Positions 19,764 to 27,778 of a DNA stretch of 64,000 bases are shown here, in pieces (position 1 is the stretch's first letter; each line of letters begins with the position of its first letter). Source of the DNA: Rohdeia mirabilis (GTDB taxonomy: Bacteria > Planctomycetota > UBA1135 > GCA-002686595); contig CP036290.1 of NCBI GenBank assembly GCA_007750655.1, positions 124,001-188,000 on the forward strand, given 5' to 3'. Made by a program: the position numbers and the translations under genes. The notes beneath the pieces are model-generated. The model saw nothing but the letters and a program-made list of their open reading frames with translations, had not been told where the DNA came from and searched no databases.

Positions 19764-20591
19764 ATGCCCTCTCTCGATCACAACGACCCCGACGAGCGCC
19801 CGCTCGAGCCCCAGCGGCTCGCGCGTCTCGAAGCCCTGCTCGCACAGGGACTCGAGCGTCGTCACGTTCCGTCGGAACTGAGCGACCGCGTGCGCTCGAT
19901 GCTGTCGAGCGACGAAGCCGGCGAGGCCGAGCGCGTGCGCTCGATCGTCGCGCACCTCGATCGCCACCACGCTCCCGCCGAGTTGCGCGACCGCGTCGCC
20001 GCCACCCTGCGGTCGGACGACGCCGAACTCGAGCGCCGCGCCGCGCGCCTCGAGTCGTGGCTCGCGCCGATCGCGGCGCCGGACGAACTGCGTGAGCGGG
20101 TCCAGCTGGAACTGAACACCGAGCTTTCGGTCGCGAGCGCTCTGCGTGGACTCGAGCGCCAGCGCGCGCCCCACGTGCTCGAACGCCTCGTCGACGAGGA
20201 GATTCGCGACGACAAGGCGGTCGCCAAGCGCTTCGTGGGCTCGCTGCCCAAGCCGGGTGCTCCGCGCGACCTCGATCTCGTGGCGCGTTTGGCCGCCGAG
20301 GATGCCCGCCGTTCGAACGCGAGCCCCGGCGTGGTCCTGACGGGCCCCTGGCGTCGCGCGATCGCGGCGGCCGTCCTGCTGCTCGCGACCGGTTCGATCG
20401 CGTGGGTCGTCATCGATGGCGACGGCACCGAGCCGATCGAACGACCCGCGTTCCGCCTCCAGGGGCGTCAGGTGGCATCGATCGACGAGTTCCACCCGAT
20501 GGCGCGCGGCCTCGCGGAGGGACTCGGAGTCCTCGACGGGAACGGCACGCTCAGCGACGAGTCCAGGACGACCGATGGAGGAGGGCGATGA
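19764..20591 (+). CDS. Putative anti-sigma factor, single-pass membrane protein with internal repeats
   Basis: A 275-residue protein lying between a sigma factor and an RseB-like gene, the position of RseA. One membrane helix is evident at residues ~199-217 after a long basic/acidic N-terminal (predicted cytoplasmic) part, leaving a ~58-residue outer tail. The N-terminal part contains a repeat with core P-x-E-L-x-[DE]-R-V: VPSELSDRV (35-43), APAELRDRV (70-78) and APDELRERV (105-113), spaced exactly 35 residues. More diverged copies are at 135 (APHVLERLV) and 166 (APRDLDLVARL). No zinc-binding HxxxCxxC motif of ZAS anti-sigma factors is present. The anti-sigma role is inferred from position and topology. 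Confidence 0.7.
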   Translation: MPSLDHNDPDERPLEPQRLARLEALLAQGLERRHVPSELSDRVRSMLSSDEAGEAERVRSIVAHLDRHHAPAELRDRVAATLRSDDAELERRAARLESWLAPIAAPDELRERVQLELNTELSVASALRGLERQRAPHVLERLVDEEIRDDKAVAKRFVGSLPKPGAPRDLDLVARLAAEDARRSNASPGVVLTGPWRRAIAAAVLLLATGSIAWVVIDGDGTEPIERPAFRLQGRQVASIDEFHPMARGLAEGLGVLDGNGTLSDESRTTDGGGR

Positions 20592-21820
20592 GCGCCTCCA
20601 ACAGCGACCGGATCTCGGGTCACGGCGGCAGCGGTCCTGACCGCAGTGCGCGCACCCTCACAGGCGCTGAGCCGGCGGGAGTTCCTGGCACGCGTGGGCG
20701 CGCGACCTGGCGTCGTGCGATCCGCGACCTCGGACTCGGCTGCCTCGTGGCGCTGGCGACCACGGCGTGCTCGCCCGGTGGAACCCAGATCGCGCCCCAA
20801 CACCTGGCCGCGGCGCAGGACGCGCTGACATCGGTCGCCGGCCTGCCGGACGTGGTGGCGCACACCGGATTGCGCCGCATCCGCTCCACACGCGACCTCT
20901 TGAACGATCGCGTGAGCGTCACCGAGTTCCGCGAGCTCGTGCAGGTCGCGCACACCGGCGATTTCTCGCTCGAGTGCACGGAAGTCATCAGCTCGCCGCT
21001 GGCGGATCCGACGGCGTTCATGCTGCGGCAGAACGCGCGCGAGGGCTTCATGCACCGCTACCGCGACTTCCGGATCCACGACGCAGGCCTGCTGCTCGAG
21101 AACTACGTCGTGCTGCAGTTCGTTCAGAACCACCAGGTGGCGGGGCGCGACTGCTTCGTCGTGCAGTTGGAACGCCGCGACGATCCGCGCCGCACCGAGC
21201 CGATCATCGGCTGGGTGATCGCGGTCGACTACCAGTCCGGCCTGATCCTGCAGTGGGAGCGGACGGCGAACGGAGAGGTGACCGACGAAGGCGTCTACGA
21301 GTCGATCGCACTCGGACCGCCGCGCACCCTGGTGCCCCACGTACCGGGGAACGCGGAAGAGATCATCACGCCGCACAGCAATCTCGACGCGCTGTTCGAC
21401 TTCCGTCCGACGACGCCGATTCTCCTGCCCCGGGGCTTCGAGCGCATCGAACGGGCTCGGGTGGTCGACGGACGCGGTCGGCCGTGGCTGAAGGAGACGT
21501 TCACCGACGGCATCGAGGTGGCGTTCTTCCTGTACCGCGAAGAGCCGGCGGATCCGCTCACCGTCGCGCTCGGTGGCAAGCTCGGGCACGCCGCGACGGG
21601 AAACCGTTCGCAGATCGGCAGCGCGGCATCGTCGGTCGCGGGCAGCAGCCTCGGCGCTGCGACCGCCGCACCCACGACTCCGCCGACCGCAGAGCTGATC
21701 TGGGCGGAGAACGGGGACGTCGGGCTCTCGCAGCTGACCGATGGCCGTCGCACCGGCATCGTCGCCGGGCGCGTCGGTCGCGACGATCGCCAGTTGATGC
21801 TCGAGGCCGCGCTCTTCTAG
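20588..21820 (+). CDS. RseB/MucB-like sigma-factor regulatory lipoprotein
   Basis: A 410-residue protein whose ATG overlaps the stop of the putative anti-sigma gene (ATGA). A hydrophobic segment ends in the lipobox-like ALATTAC (Cys61), giving an unusually long, polar leader before it; an internal start would shorten this. The mature part has the MucB/RseB layout: an N-terminal LolA/LppX-like domain (ECTEVISS... RYRDFRIHD... NYVVLQFVQNHQVAGRDCFVVQLERR...), then GWVIAVDYQSGLIL, and a smaller C-terminal domain (LPRGFERIERARV... FTDGIEVAFFLYRE). RseB proteins shield the anti-sigma factor from proteolysis in the periplasm. The operon position strongly supports that role. Confidence 0.8.
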   Translation: MSASNSDRISGHGGSGPDRSARTLTGAEPAGVPGTRGRATWRRAIRDLGLGCLVALATTACSPGGTQIAPQHLAAAQDALTSVAGLPDVVAHTGLRRIRSTRDLLNDRVSVTEFRELVQVAHTGDFSLECTEVISSPLADPTAFMLRQNAREGFMHRYRDFRIHDAGLLLENYVVLQFVQNHQVAGRDCFVVQLERRDDPRRTEPIIGWVIAVDYQSGLILQWERTANGEVTDEGVYESIALGPPRTLVPHVPGNAEEIITPHSNLDALFDFRPTTPILLPRGFERIERARVVDGRGRPWLKETFTDGIEVAFFLYREEPADPLTVALGGKLGHAATGNRSQIGSAASSVAGSSLGAATAAPTTPPTAELIWAENGDVGLSQLTDGRRTGIVAGRVGRDDRQLMLEAALF

Positions 21821-22184
21821 GGCGGCCGGCTCGGTCGGGCCCGGGGGGGGTCCATCGGTGGTGGACGTTGAGGCGTCCGTCGTCGCGGCGTCGGTTCCGT
21901 GACCGCGTCCTGGCCGTTGCGCAGGGCTGTGGGCGATGCGCGCAGACCGTGATCGCAGACCGTGATCTCAGGCCGTGGAGCGCCCACCGATTCGGGTCTC
22001 ACCGGGCCACGCGACGGCGATCGGAGCGCCTCGGGGAACCGGCCGCGGCGCCGTCCGTCCAAGAGCCGGCGCACGTGGGTCCTGACCACGGCGCCGGCGA
22101 GGGGGAGGTCTCTCGCGCGAGATCGGGCCGTGGGGCCCGTGCTCGTCCTTCAGCCCGATGCGACCTCCGACCGAAGTCCACGCC
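21821..22184. other. Intergenic stretch with a 13-bp tandem duplication
   Basis: No supported gene. The sequence cgcagaccgtgat occurs twice in tandem at 21941-21966, followed by a degenerate third copy. Otherwise only GC-rich spurious frames are present. It separates the sigma operon from the receiver gene. Confidence 0.5.
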
Positions 22185-22559
22185 ATGCGCGCTCTCGTCA
22201 TCGACGATTCCCGGGCCATCCGGATGATCCTCGCCCGGATCCTCTCGGACGCAGGCCTCGTCGTCCTCGAAGCCGGCACGGCGGAAGAGGCACTGGCCCT
22301 GGTCGAACGCCAGGGCCCCTTCGATCTCGCGATCGTGGACTGGGACCTACCCGCCCTGGACGGCTTCGAGCTCTCCACGCGACTGCGCGAGTCCGAGTTC
22401 GGGCCGCGCTGCATCGTCATGACCCTGCCCAGGGACCGCGACGACCTCGTGGCTGCCGCGAACGATGCGGGGGCCGACGAGCACCTGACCAAGCCCTGCA
22501 TGCGGGCCGGTGTCGAGACCTTGCTCGATCGCTTCGGGCTCACGCGCCGTTCCGCCTGA
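22185..22559 (+). CDS. CheY-like response regulator receiver
   Basis: A 124-residue stand-alone receiver domain. The acidic pair is D7-D8 (LVIDDS), the phosphoacceptor is D52 in IVDWDLP, the conserved Thr is T80 (CIVMT) and the Lys is K103 in HLTKP. There is no output domain, so it acts by protein contact like CheY. The ATG at 22185 is preferred over one 27 bp upstream because it starts the first beta strand. A CheC-like phosphatase follows 195 bp downstream on the same strand, a natural partner for dephosphorylating it. Confidence 0.92.
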   Translation: MRALVIDDSRAIRMILARILSDAGLVVLEAGTAEEALALVERQGPFDLAIVDWDLPALDGFELSTRLRESEFGPRCIVMTLPRDRDDLVAAANDAGADEHLTKPCMRAGVETLLDRFGLTRRSA

Positions 22560-22754
22560 CGGGTCCCGGCCGGCCGCTGGCTCGGTCGCGTTCGACCGCC
22601 GCGGGACCCGGATCGCCCTGCGAGCAGCGCACTTTCGCGCCATCGGGCTCACGCTGCGTCGCCGGGCGGCCGATCCCACCGTGCGAGGCCCAGCCAGCAC
22701 CCGCCGCCGAGCGATCGATGGGGGAGGGCTGCCCGTCCACTCGACCGCTCTCCG

Positions 22755-23336
22755 ATGCCGACCAGCGCGACCCCCAACACCTCTCCGGCGACCGCCGCGG
22801 AGGCGAAACTCACGATCCCGATCCTCGAGCGCGTGGTCGACGACCTGGCGATGATCGTGGATCGCAACTTCACGATCTCGAAGGCCCAGGTGTCCCGGAT
22901 CGACCGGCGCGCGGCGGGCAAGGACTGTGTCCACATCTCGTTCAAGCTGCGGTTCGACGTGGACGGTGAGGACCGTTTCGGCGCACTCCTCGTACCGCTC
23001 GCCGACGCCATCGGGCTGGCCTCCTACCTGATGATGATGACGGACCAGGGCGTGGCGGAGCACCGCGGCGACACCGAGCTCGACCAGTCCATGAAGGACG
23101 GCATTCTCGAGGTGGGCAACTTCGTCGGGGGCGCCGTCGACGCGATCGTGCGCGAGAGCCACGGCGGCTCCGTGCGCGTCAAGTCGCACGGCTGTCAGGG
23201 CGTGCGCCCGAACGTCCGCCCGGCCTTCCCCTTCAACGAAGGGGACCCGCTGCTCCTGGTCTCCGCGACCGCGCAGCTGCACACGTTCGACCCGTTCGAG
23301 ATCCTGCTCATGCTGCCGGAACTCGACCCGGCCTGA
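22755..23336 (+). CDS. CheC/CheX-like chemotaxis phosphatase
   Basis: A 193-residue protein with the CheC-family catalytic segment D115-x3-E119-x2-N122 followed by FVGGAVDAIVRES. The conserved downstream proline is not at the usual spacing. The FGALLVPLADAIGLASYLMMM stretch matches the hydrophobic core before the active helix. Only one such helix is clear, as in CheX, and the acidic/Asn pair should attack phospho-CheY. Its neighbour upstream is a single-domain receiver, so a dedicated receiver/phosphatase pair is likely. No flagellar or Che kinase genes are in the window. Confidence 0.78.
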   Translation: MPTSATPNTSPATAAEAKLTIPILERVVDDLAMIVDRNFTISKAQVSRIDRRAAGKDCVHISFKLRFDVDGEDRFGALLVPLADAIGLASYLMMMTDQGVAEHRGDTELDQSMKDGILEVGNFVGGAVDAIVRESHGGSVRVKSHGCQGVRPNVRPAFPFNEGDPLLLVSATAQLHTFDPFEILLMLPELDPA

Positions 23337-23545
23337 GCGATTCCCGGCCGGCGGCGCGAGTTCGGTCGACTCCGCCCCTGGTCGCCGTTCCACCCTGTGT
23401 GGAAAGAAGTTCCGACCGTCGGCCGAGCGCGCGCGTGCCCGCTCGGAACTTGCGATTCCCCTGTGCCCGACCGGTCGTCGGGGTAGGTTTGATCGAGCCC
23501 GGAAGACGGGACTCATCCGAACCGCCCAGATCACGACGACGACCG

Positions 23546-24007
23546 ATGAGCGAGCACCGCGACGAGAACGAGTTCACCCAGGCCGACCTGGATTCCCCGG
23601 CCTACCGCCAGCGGTTGATGCGCAAGCTCAACTGCCTGATCGCGGTCCTCGAAGTGGCCTGCGCCAAGGTCCGTCGGTCGCTCGACGGCCCCGGCGCCGA
23701 CGTCGAGCGTCTCGAGCGCATCAAGAGGAACCTCTCCGAGACCCTCGAGGTCTGCCGCAAGGCGAAGTCGGCTCTCGAGCGCCGCGAGCGCCTCCCGGAG
23801 AACCTGCCGATCCAGCTGCAGGACATCGCGTCCTTCGACCCGCAGGAAGGCGGCAGCCGTCCCTTCGAGCCCCGCGTCTACCGCGGCCCGATGATCGAGA
23901 TGACCTCGTCCGACGAGATGGAGCGCTTCCAGCGGATGGGCCCGATCGCCGACAGCGAGATCCTCGCGACCGACTTCGACGCACTGGCCCGCGAGCTGCA
24001 GAACTAG
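23546..24007 (+). CDS. Hypothetical coiled-coil protein
   Basis: A 153-residue hydrophilic protein with no recognised family. Residues ~20-80 (RQRLMRKLNCLIAVLEVACAKV, then heptad-like VERLERIKRNLSETLEVCRKAKSALERRE) predict helical coiled coil. The C-terminal half is less structured and contains EPRVYRGPMIEMTSSDEMERFQRMG. The ATG at 23546 starts an evidently coding segment. It follows the CheY and CheC-like genes on the same strand and precedes a bidirectional terminator, so it may belong to that signalling group. Function unknown. Confidence 0.7.
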   Translation: MSEHRDENEFTQADLDSPAYRQRLMRKLNCLIAVLEVACAKVRRSLDGPGADVERLERIKRNLSETLEVCRKAKSALERRERLPENLPIQLQDIASFDPQEGGSRPFEPRVYRGPMIEMTSSDEMERFQRMGPIADSEILATDFDALARELQN

Positions 24008-24057
24008 TTCGACTGGTCCATTCGGTCCGCCGTGAACGAGGGCGGGCCCGAGAACGC

Positions 24058-24096
24058 GCGAACGCCGCCTCCGACCTGGCCGGAGGCGGCGTTCGC
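24058..24096. terminator. Bidirectional terminator between convergent genes
   Basis: A perfect 16-bp inverted repeat (gcgaacgccgcctccg / cggaggcggcgttcgc) with a 7-nt loop lies between the coiled-coil gene and the convergent NAD synthase gene. It is the strongest hairpin I noticed in the window. Confidence 0.8.
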
Positions 24097-24123
24097 TCGT
24101 TCACGACGGGGCGTCGCCGCGTC

Positions 24124-24954
24124 TCACGACATCCAGTCGCGCAGGTAGCGGAAGTCTTGGTTGATGGTCCGGTAGCCGAGTTTCGCGATCACCGGCGGGC
24201 GACGCTTGTACTGGTTGCGGACGACGCGCTGCACGATCGAGGACACGACGGTCTCGTCGAACCCCTCGGCCACGAGGTCGGCGCGTGTGTAGCGCCGGTC
24301 CACCAGGCGGTACAGGATCCGGTCGGCGAGGTCGTACGTGAAGCCCAGGTCGCCCTCGTCGGTCTGCCCCTCCACGAGGTCCGCGGACGGCGGCTTCTCG
24401 AGCACTTCGCGCGGAACGCCGAGGTGTGCGGACAGCTGCACGACCTGGTGCTTGTACAGGTCGCCGAGCGGATTGATCGCGTGTGCGGCGTCGCCCCACT
24501 GCGTCGAGTACCCGAGCAACATCTCCGTCTTGTTGCTGGTGCCCACGACGAGTCCGCGCCACTCGACCGACAGGTCGTACAGGATGGTCATGCGCGCGCG
24601 CGCCATCACGTTCCCGCGCCGCGTGCCGTCTTCGACCGCATTCGGTTCGATGTACCCGTCGACCATCCGCGAGATGTCGATCAGCCGTCGTTCGACGCCG
24701 TAGCGATCCGCGGTGAGGATCGCGTGCGCCTCGCTGTCCGGGTTCGAGGTGCGGTAGGGCATCAGTACCGCCAACGTGTTCTCCGGCCCGAACGCCCGAG
24801 CGCACAGGGCGAGCGACAGCGCGGAGTCGATCCCGCCCGAGAGCCCCACGACGGCGCGTTCCATGCCCGCGCTGCGGACCTCCTCGCGCAGGAACGACAC
24901 CAACAGGTCCGTCGCCAGCGGCAGGTCCAGATCGAGTTCGTGCGCCGTGCTCAT
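24124..24954 (-). CDS. nadE: NAD(+) synthase (synthetase domain only)
   Basis: A 276-residue N-type ATP pyrophosphatase that amidates nicotinic acid adenine dinucleotide to NAD. The PP-loop is SGGIDS (residues 39-44). Other family hallmarks are MPYRTSNPDSEAHA, VVGTSNKTEMLLGY, THWGD-like TQWGDAAHAINPLGDLYK, and EKPPSADLVEGQTDEGDLG. It lacks the fused glutaminase domain of glutamine-dependent NadE. A nitrilase-family protein encoded just upstream, with a 4-bp ATGA overlap, probably supplies ammonia. Length fits the stand-alone enzyme. Confidence 0.95.
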   Translation of the reverse strand: MSTAHELDLDLPLATDLLVSFLREEVRSAGMERAVVGLSGGIDSALSLALCARAFGPENTLAVLMPYRTSNPDSEAHAILTADRYGVERRLIDISRMVDGYIEPNAVEDGTRRGNVMARARMTILYDLSVEWRGLVVGTSNKTEMLLGYSTQWGDAAHAINPLGDLYKHQVVQLSAHLGVPREVLEKPPSADLVEGQTDEGDLGFTYDLADRILYRLVDRRYTRADLVAEGFDETVVSSIVQRVVRNQYKRRPPVIAKLGYRTINQDFRYLRDWMS

Positions 24955-25916
24955 TCCTCGTTCTCGTCGTCGATGGCGTCCAGTTCGGGATCGACGTCGA
25001 TGTCGGGGTCGTCCGACCAGTCCTCGTCCCAGTTGCCGTCGAGGTACGACTCGAGGTCGGAGGCTCCGAAACGGCGCTCGAGTTCGCGCTGCAGCAGCCA
25101 CGGCTTCGAGTCGCGCAGCAACGGCGTCATCGTGCGCTGGGCGGAGAGGTCGCGCGCGCTGAGCACGCCGTCGAGACAGCCTTCCTCGATGCTCTCGATC
25201 CGCGCGAGCCGCGTGCCGTCGGGCCCGTACACCGCGCTGTAGCCCGAGAAGCCGATCCCGTCCTCCCACCCCGTGCGATTCGCGTACAGCACGTAGCACG
25301 TCGTCGTCATCGCATGCGTCGCGAGCAGGCGGTCCCAGGCGGCGACCGAGGCCAGGCCGCCTTCTTCGGAGGCCAGGACGCCGCGCGCCGGACTCGCGCT
25401 CGGCACCACGATCAGGTCCGCGCCGTCGAGCATGTGCAGGAACGCTCCGTCGGTGTGCCAAGCGTCCTCGCACGTCAACAGCCCGACGTCGGCGCGCGCG
25501 CTGCGGACCACGTCGTAGTGCTCGCCGGCCGCGAAGTCGCGCCCCTCGTCGAACATGCCGTAGTGGACGAGTTGGACCTTGCGGTGCACGTGCACGAGGC
25601 GGCCGTTCTCGAACCAGCCGACCGCGTTGTAGCAGCGCCCGTCGCGCGCGCGTTCGACGAAGCCGGCGACGACCGCGGTGCCCTCGCGCGTCGCCTCGGC
25701 GATCCGCTCGAGCTCCGGAGCGCCGAGTTCGAGCGCGACCTCGGGCACCTGGTCCTTCAGGAAGTAGCCCGTCAGCGACAGTTCGGGCAGCACGAGCAGG
25801 TCGACCTCGTCCGCGCGCGCGGCGGCGATGCGCGTCAAGTGGTCGTCGAGGTTCGCGTGCACCGCGCCGAGTGCGGGGTTGGTCTGGCAGAGGCGATAAC
25901 GCAGGTCGGAATTCAT
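24951..25916 (-). CDS. Carbon-nitrogen hydrolase (nitrilase family), likely glutaminase partner of NadE
   Basis: A 321-residue nitrilase-superfamily protein with the complete Glu-Lys-Cys triad: E45 in LPELSLTGY, K113 in HRKVQL and C149 in LLTCEDAWH. The LTGY and CEDAWH contexts match the N-terminal glutaminase domain of glutamine-dependent NAD synthetase. Its stop codon overlaps the nadE start, so the two proteins are probably made together and form a split version of the fused enzyme. The last ~27 residues are a highly acidic tail (Asp/Glu-rich) not typical of nitrilases. The start ATG at 25916 begins the first strand. Confidence 0.9.
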   Translation of the reverse strand: MNSDLRYRLCQTNPALGAVHANLDDHLTRIAAARADEVDLLVLPELSLTGYFLKDQVPEVALELGAPELERIAEATREGTAVVAGFVERARDGRCYNAVGWFENGRLVHVHRKVQLVHYGMFDEGRDFAAGEHYDVVRSARADVGLLTCEDAWHTDGAFLHMLDGADLIVVPSASPARGVLASEEGGLASVAAWDRLLATHAMTTTCYVLYANRTGWEDGIGFSGYSAVYGPDGTRLARIESIEEGCLDGVLSARDLSAQRTMTPLLRDSKPWLLQRELERRFGASDLESYLDGNWDEDWSDDPDIDVDPELDAIDDENEE

Positions 25917-25927
25917 CGTGGGGCGCC

Positions 25928-26938
25928 TCAGGCGGAAGCGTGTTCGAGCAGGAGGCGCGCCAGATCGTCGGTGGCGACGCCCTGAGCTTCGCCCTCGTAG
26001 TTCAGCACCAAACGGTGGCGCAGTGCGGGCACGCACGCGAACGCGAGATCGTCCTCGTCCACGTGCAGGCCGCCGCGCACGAACGCGTGCGCGCGCGCGA
26101 GCCGCATCAGCGCCTGCCCGCCGCGCGGACTCGAGCCGTAGCGCAGGTTGGTGCGGATCGCGTCGGGCGCGTGTTCGTGGTTCGGATCGGACGCGAGCAC
26201 CATCCGCGCGCAGCGCCGCACCAGATCGGACGGCACGGCGATGCGCTCGGCCAGCGCGCGGGCGCGTCGCACGGAGCCGTGGTCGAGTCGCGCCTCGAGC
26301 GCGGGCACGGCGCCGCCGGTCGTCGTCTCGAACACGCGCACCAGGTCGTCCTCGCCGGGCGTCGGCAGGATCAGCTTCGCGAGGAAGCGGTCGAGCTGTG
26401 CCTCGGGGAGGGGATAGGTCCCCTCCATCTCGAGCGGGTTCTGCGTCGCGAGCACGATGAAGACGGGATCGAGCGGGTGGGTCTCGCCGTACAGCGTCAC
26501 CTGCCGCTCCTGCATCGCCTCGAGCAACGCCGACTGCGTGCGCGGTGTGGCGCGGTTGATCTCGTCGGCCAACAGGACCTGGCTGAAGATCGGGCCGCGG
26601 TGCTGGACGAAGCGTCGGCGACCGTTCTCGTCCTCGTCGAGCACGCGCGCGCCCAGGATGTCGCCGGGCATGAGGTCGGGCGTGAACTGCACGCGCTGGA
26701 AGTCGAGGCCGCAGCTCTGTGCGATCGAGCGCGCGAGCGTCGTCTTCCCCAGTCCCGGAGGGCTCTCGAGCAGAACGTGGCCATCCGCGACCAGCGCGCA
26801 CACGATGGCTTCGACCACGTCGCGCTGACCGAGAAGCACCTGCTCGAGGTCGCGCCGCAAGCCCGCGAACGCCGCGACGAGCCCGTCCAGCTCGGCTTCG
26901 AGGTCGGCGCCGCCCGCCGCTGTGGTTTCGTCCTTCAT
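25928..26938 (-). CDS. MoxR-family AAA+ ATPase
   Basis: A 336-residue chaperone-type ATPase. Walker A is ESPPGLGKTT (residues 58-67), Walker B VLLADEINR (121-129), with the MoxR motifs LMPGDILG, GPIFSQ, LLEAMQERQVT, LATQNPLEMEGTYPLPEAQLDRF and GSSPRGGQAL. MoxR proteins usually work with VWA-domain and DUF58 partners in enzyme maturation or envelope processes. None of those is next to it here. Instead it sits between a HAD hydrolase (overlapping ATGA) and the NAD synthesis genes (11 bp gap), so it is probably in one operon with them. Confidence 0.93.
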   Translation of the reverse strand: MKDETTAAGGADLEAELDGLVAAFAGLRRDLEQVLLGQRDVVEAIVCALVADGHVLLESPPGLGKTTLARSIAQSCGLDFQRVQFTPDLMPGDILGARVLDEDENGRRRFVQHRGPIFSQVLLADEINRATPRTQSALLEAMQERQVTLYGETHPLDPVFIVLATQNPLEMEGTYPLPEAQLDRFLAKLILPTPGEDDLVRVFETTTGGAVPALEARLDHGSVRRARALAERIAVPSDLVRRCARMVLASDPNHEHAPDAIRTNLRYGSSPRGGQALMRLARAHAFVRGGLHVDEDDLAFACVPALRHRLVLNYEGEAQGVATDDLARLLLEHASA

Positions 26939-27654
26939 CGCACTCGTTCGGTGATCCGGTCCAGCAGCGCCACCAGTCCGGCGGCGCTCGCCACATGGTC
27001 ACCGCTGCGAGGGCCGGGGTCCATGGTCGTGTCGACCGCGCCGGGGTGACGGACGTGGACGAACTCGCAGCCGGCCTCCCGCGCCGCTCCGTCCAGGTCG
27101 ACCCGATCGCCCGCGTGGCACAGTTCGGACGGCAGGACGCCCGCCCGCTCGGCCGCGAGCAGGAAGGCGCGGGGGTCGGGCTTCTCCACGCGGTCGAGCG
27201 CGGAGCAGACGACGAAGTCGAACGCGCCGTCCAGACCGACCGCGGCCAGCACCCGGGGCAGGCGCGCGCTCCAGTTCGACAGCACGCCGACCCGCAGGTC
27301 CAGAGCGCGCAGACCTTCGAGCAGCCGCTCGACGCCCGGGAAGAGGCGGAAGCTTGTGGGGGACTCGAAGCGTTCGAACAGCCGTTCGGTCACCTCGGGG
27401 AGTCGCTCGGCGCCGAGGCCGAGGTCGACCGCGAAGATCTCGGCGATGAAGCGCTCGAACCACGGGTCGCTGTAGCGGAACGCGCCGTCGAGTTCGCGCG
27501 GGAGGCGAGCGTGAGCGCCGCGCATCAGGCCCTTCATCCGCGCGGCATCGACGTCGAATCCCTCGCGTCGCGCCTCGCTCGCGTAGATCTCGAAGCGCGG
27601 CGGGACTTCGGTCAGGAGCGTGCCTCCCAGGTCCAACGAGACGGAGCGAATCAT
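26935..27654 (-). CDS. HAD-superfamily hydrolase (subfamily IA-like)
   Basis: A 239-residue phosphatase-like protein. Motif I is SLDLGGTL (D8), with Gly where most phosphatases have the second Asp, a variant known in some IA members. Motif II is in VGVLSNWS, the motif III lysine in EKPDPRAF, and motif IV is HAGDRVDLDGAAREAG. A helical cap lies at ~residues 20-90. The ATG at 27654 precedes motif I directly. Its stop overlaps the MoxR start, and it is the first gene of the minus-strand run down to nadE. Substrate unknown; loss of the second Asp may alter activity. Confidence 0.87.
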   Translation of the reverse strand: MIRSVSLDLGGTLLTEVPPRFEIYASEARREGFDVDAARMKGLMRGAHARLPRELDGAFRYSDPWFERFIAEIFAVDLGLGAERLPEVTERLFERFESPTSFRLFPGVERLLEGLRALDLRVGVLSNWSARLPRVLAAVGLDGAFDFVVCSALDRVEKPDPRAFLLAAERAGVLPSELCHAGDRVDLDGAAREAGCEFVHVRHPGAVDTTMDPGPRSGDHVASAAGLVALLDRITERVR

Positions 27655-27778
27655 GGAGCGTGCCCGTGCGAGAGGTCGAGCGCCTGCGGGTGCCCCCGTC
27701 GGGTCGGTCGACCGTTCCACCGCCGTGGGTCCGTGGCGGCATCGTACGAAACGGCGCATTCCAGCCGCGGTTCGCGCG

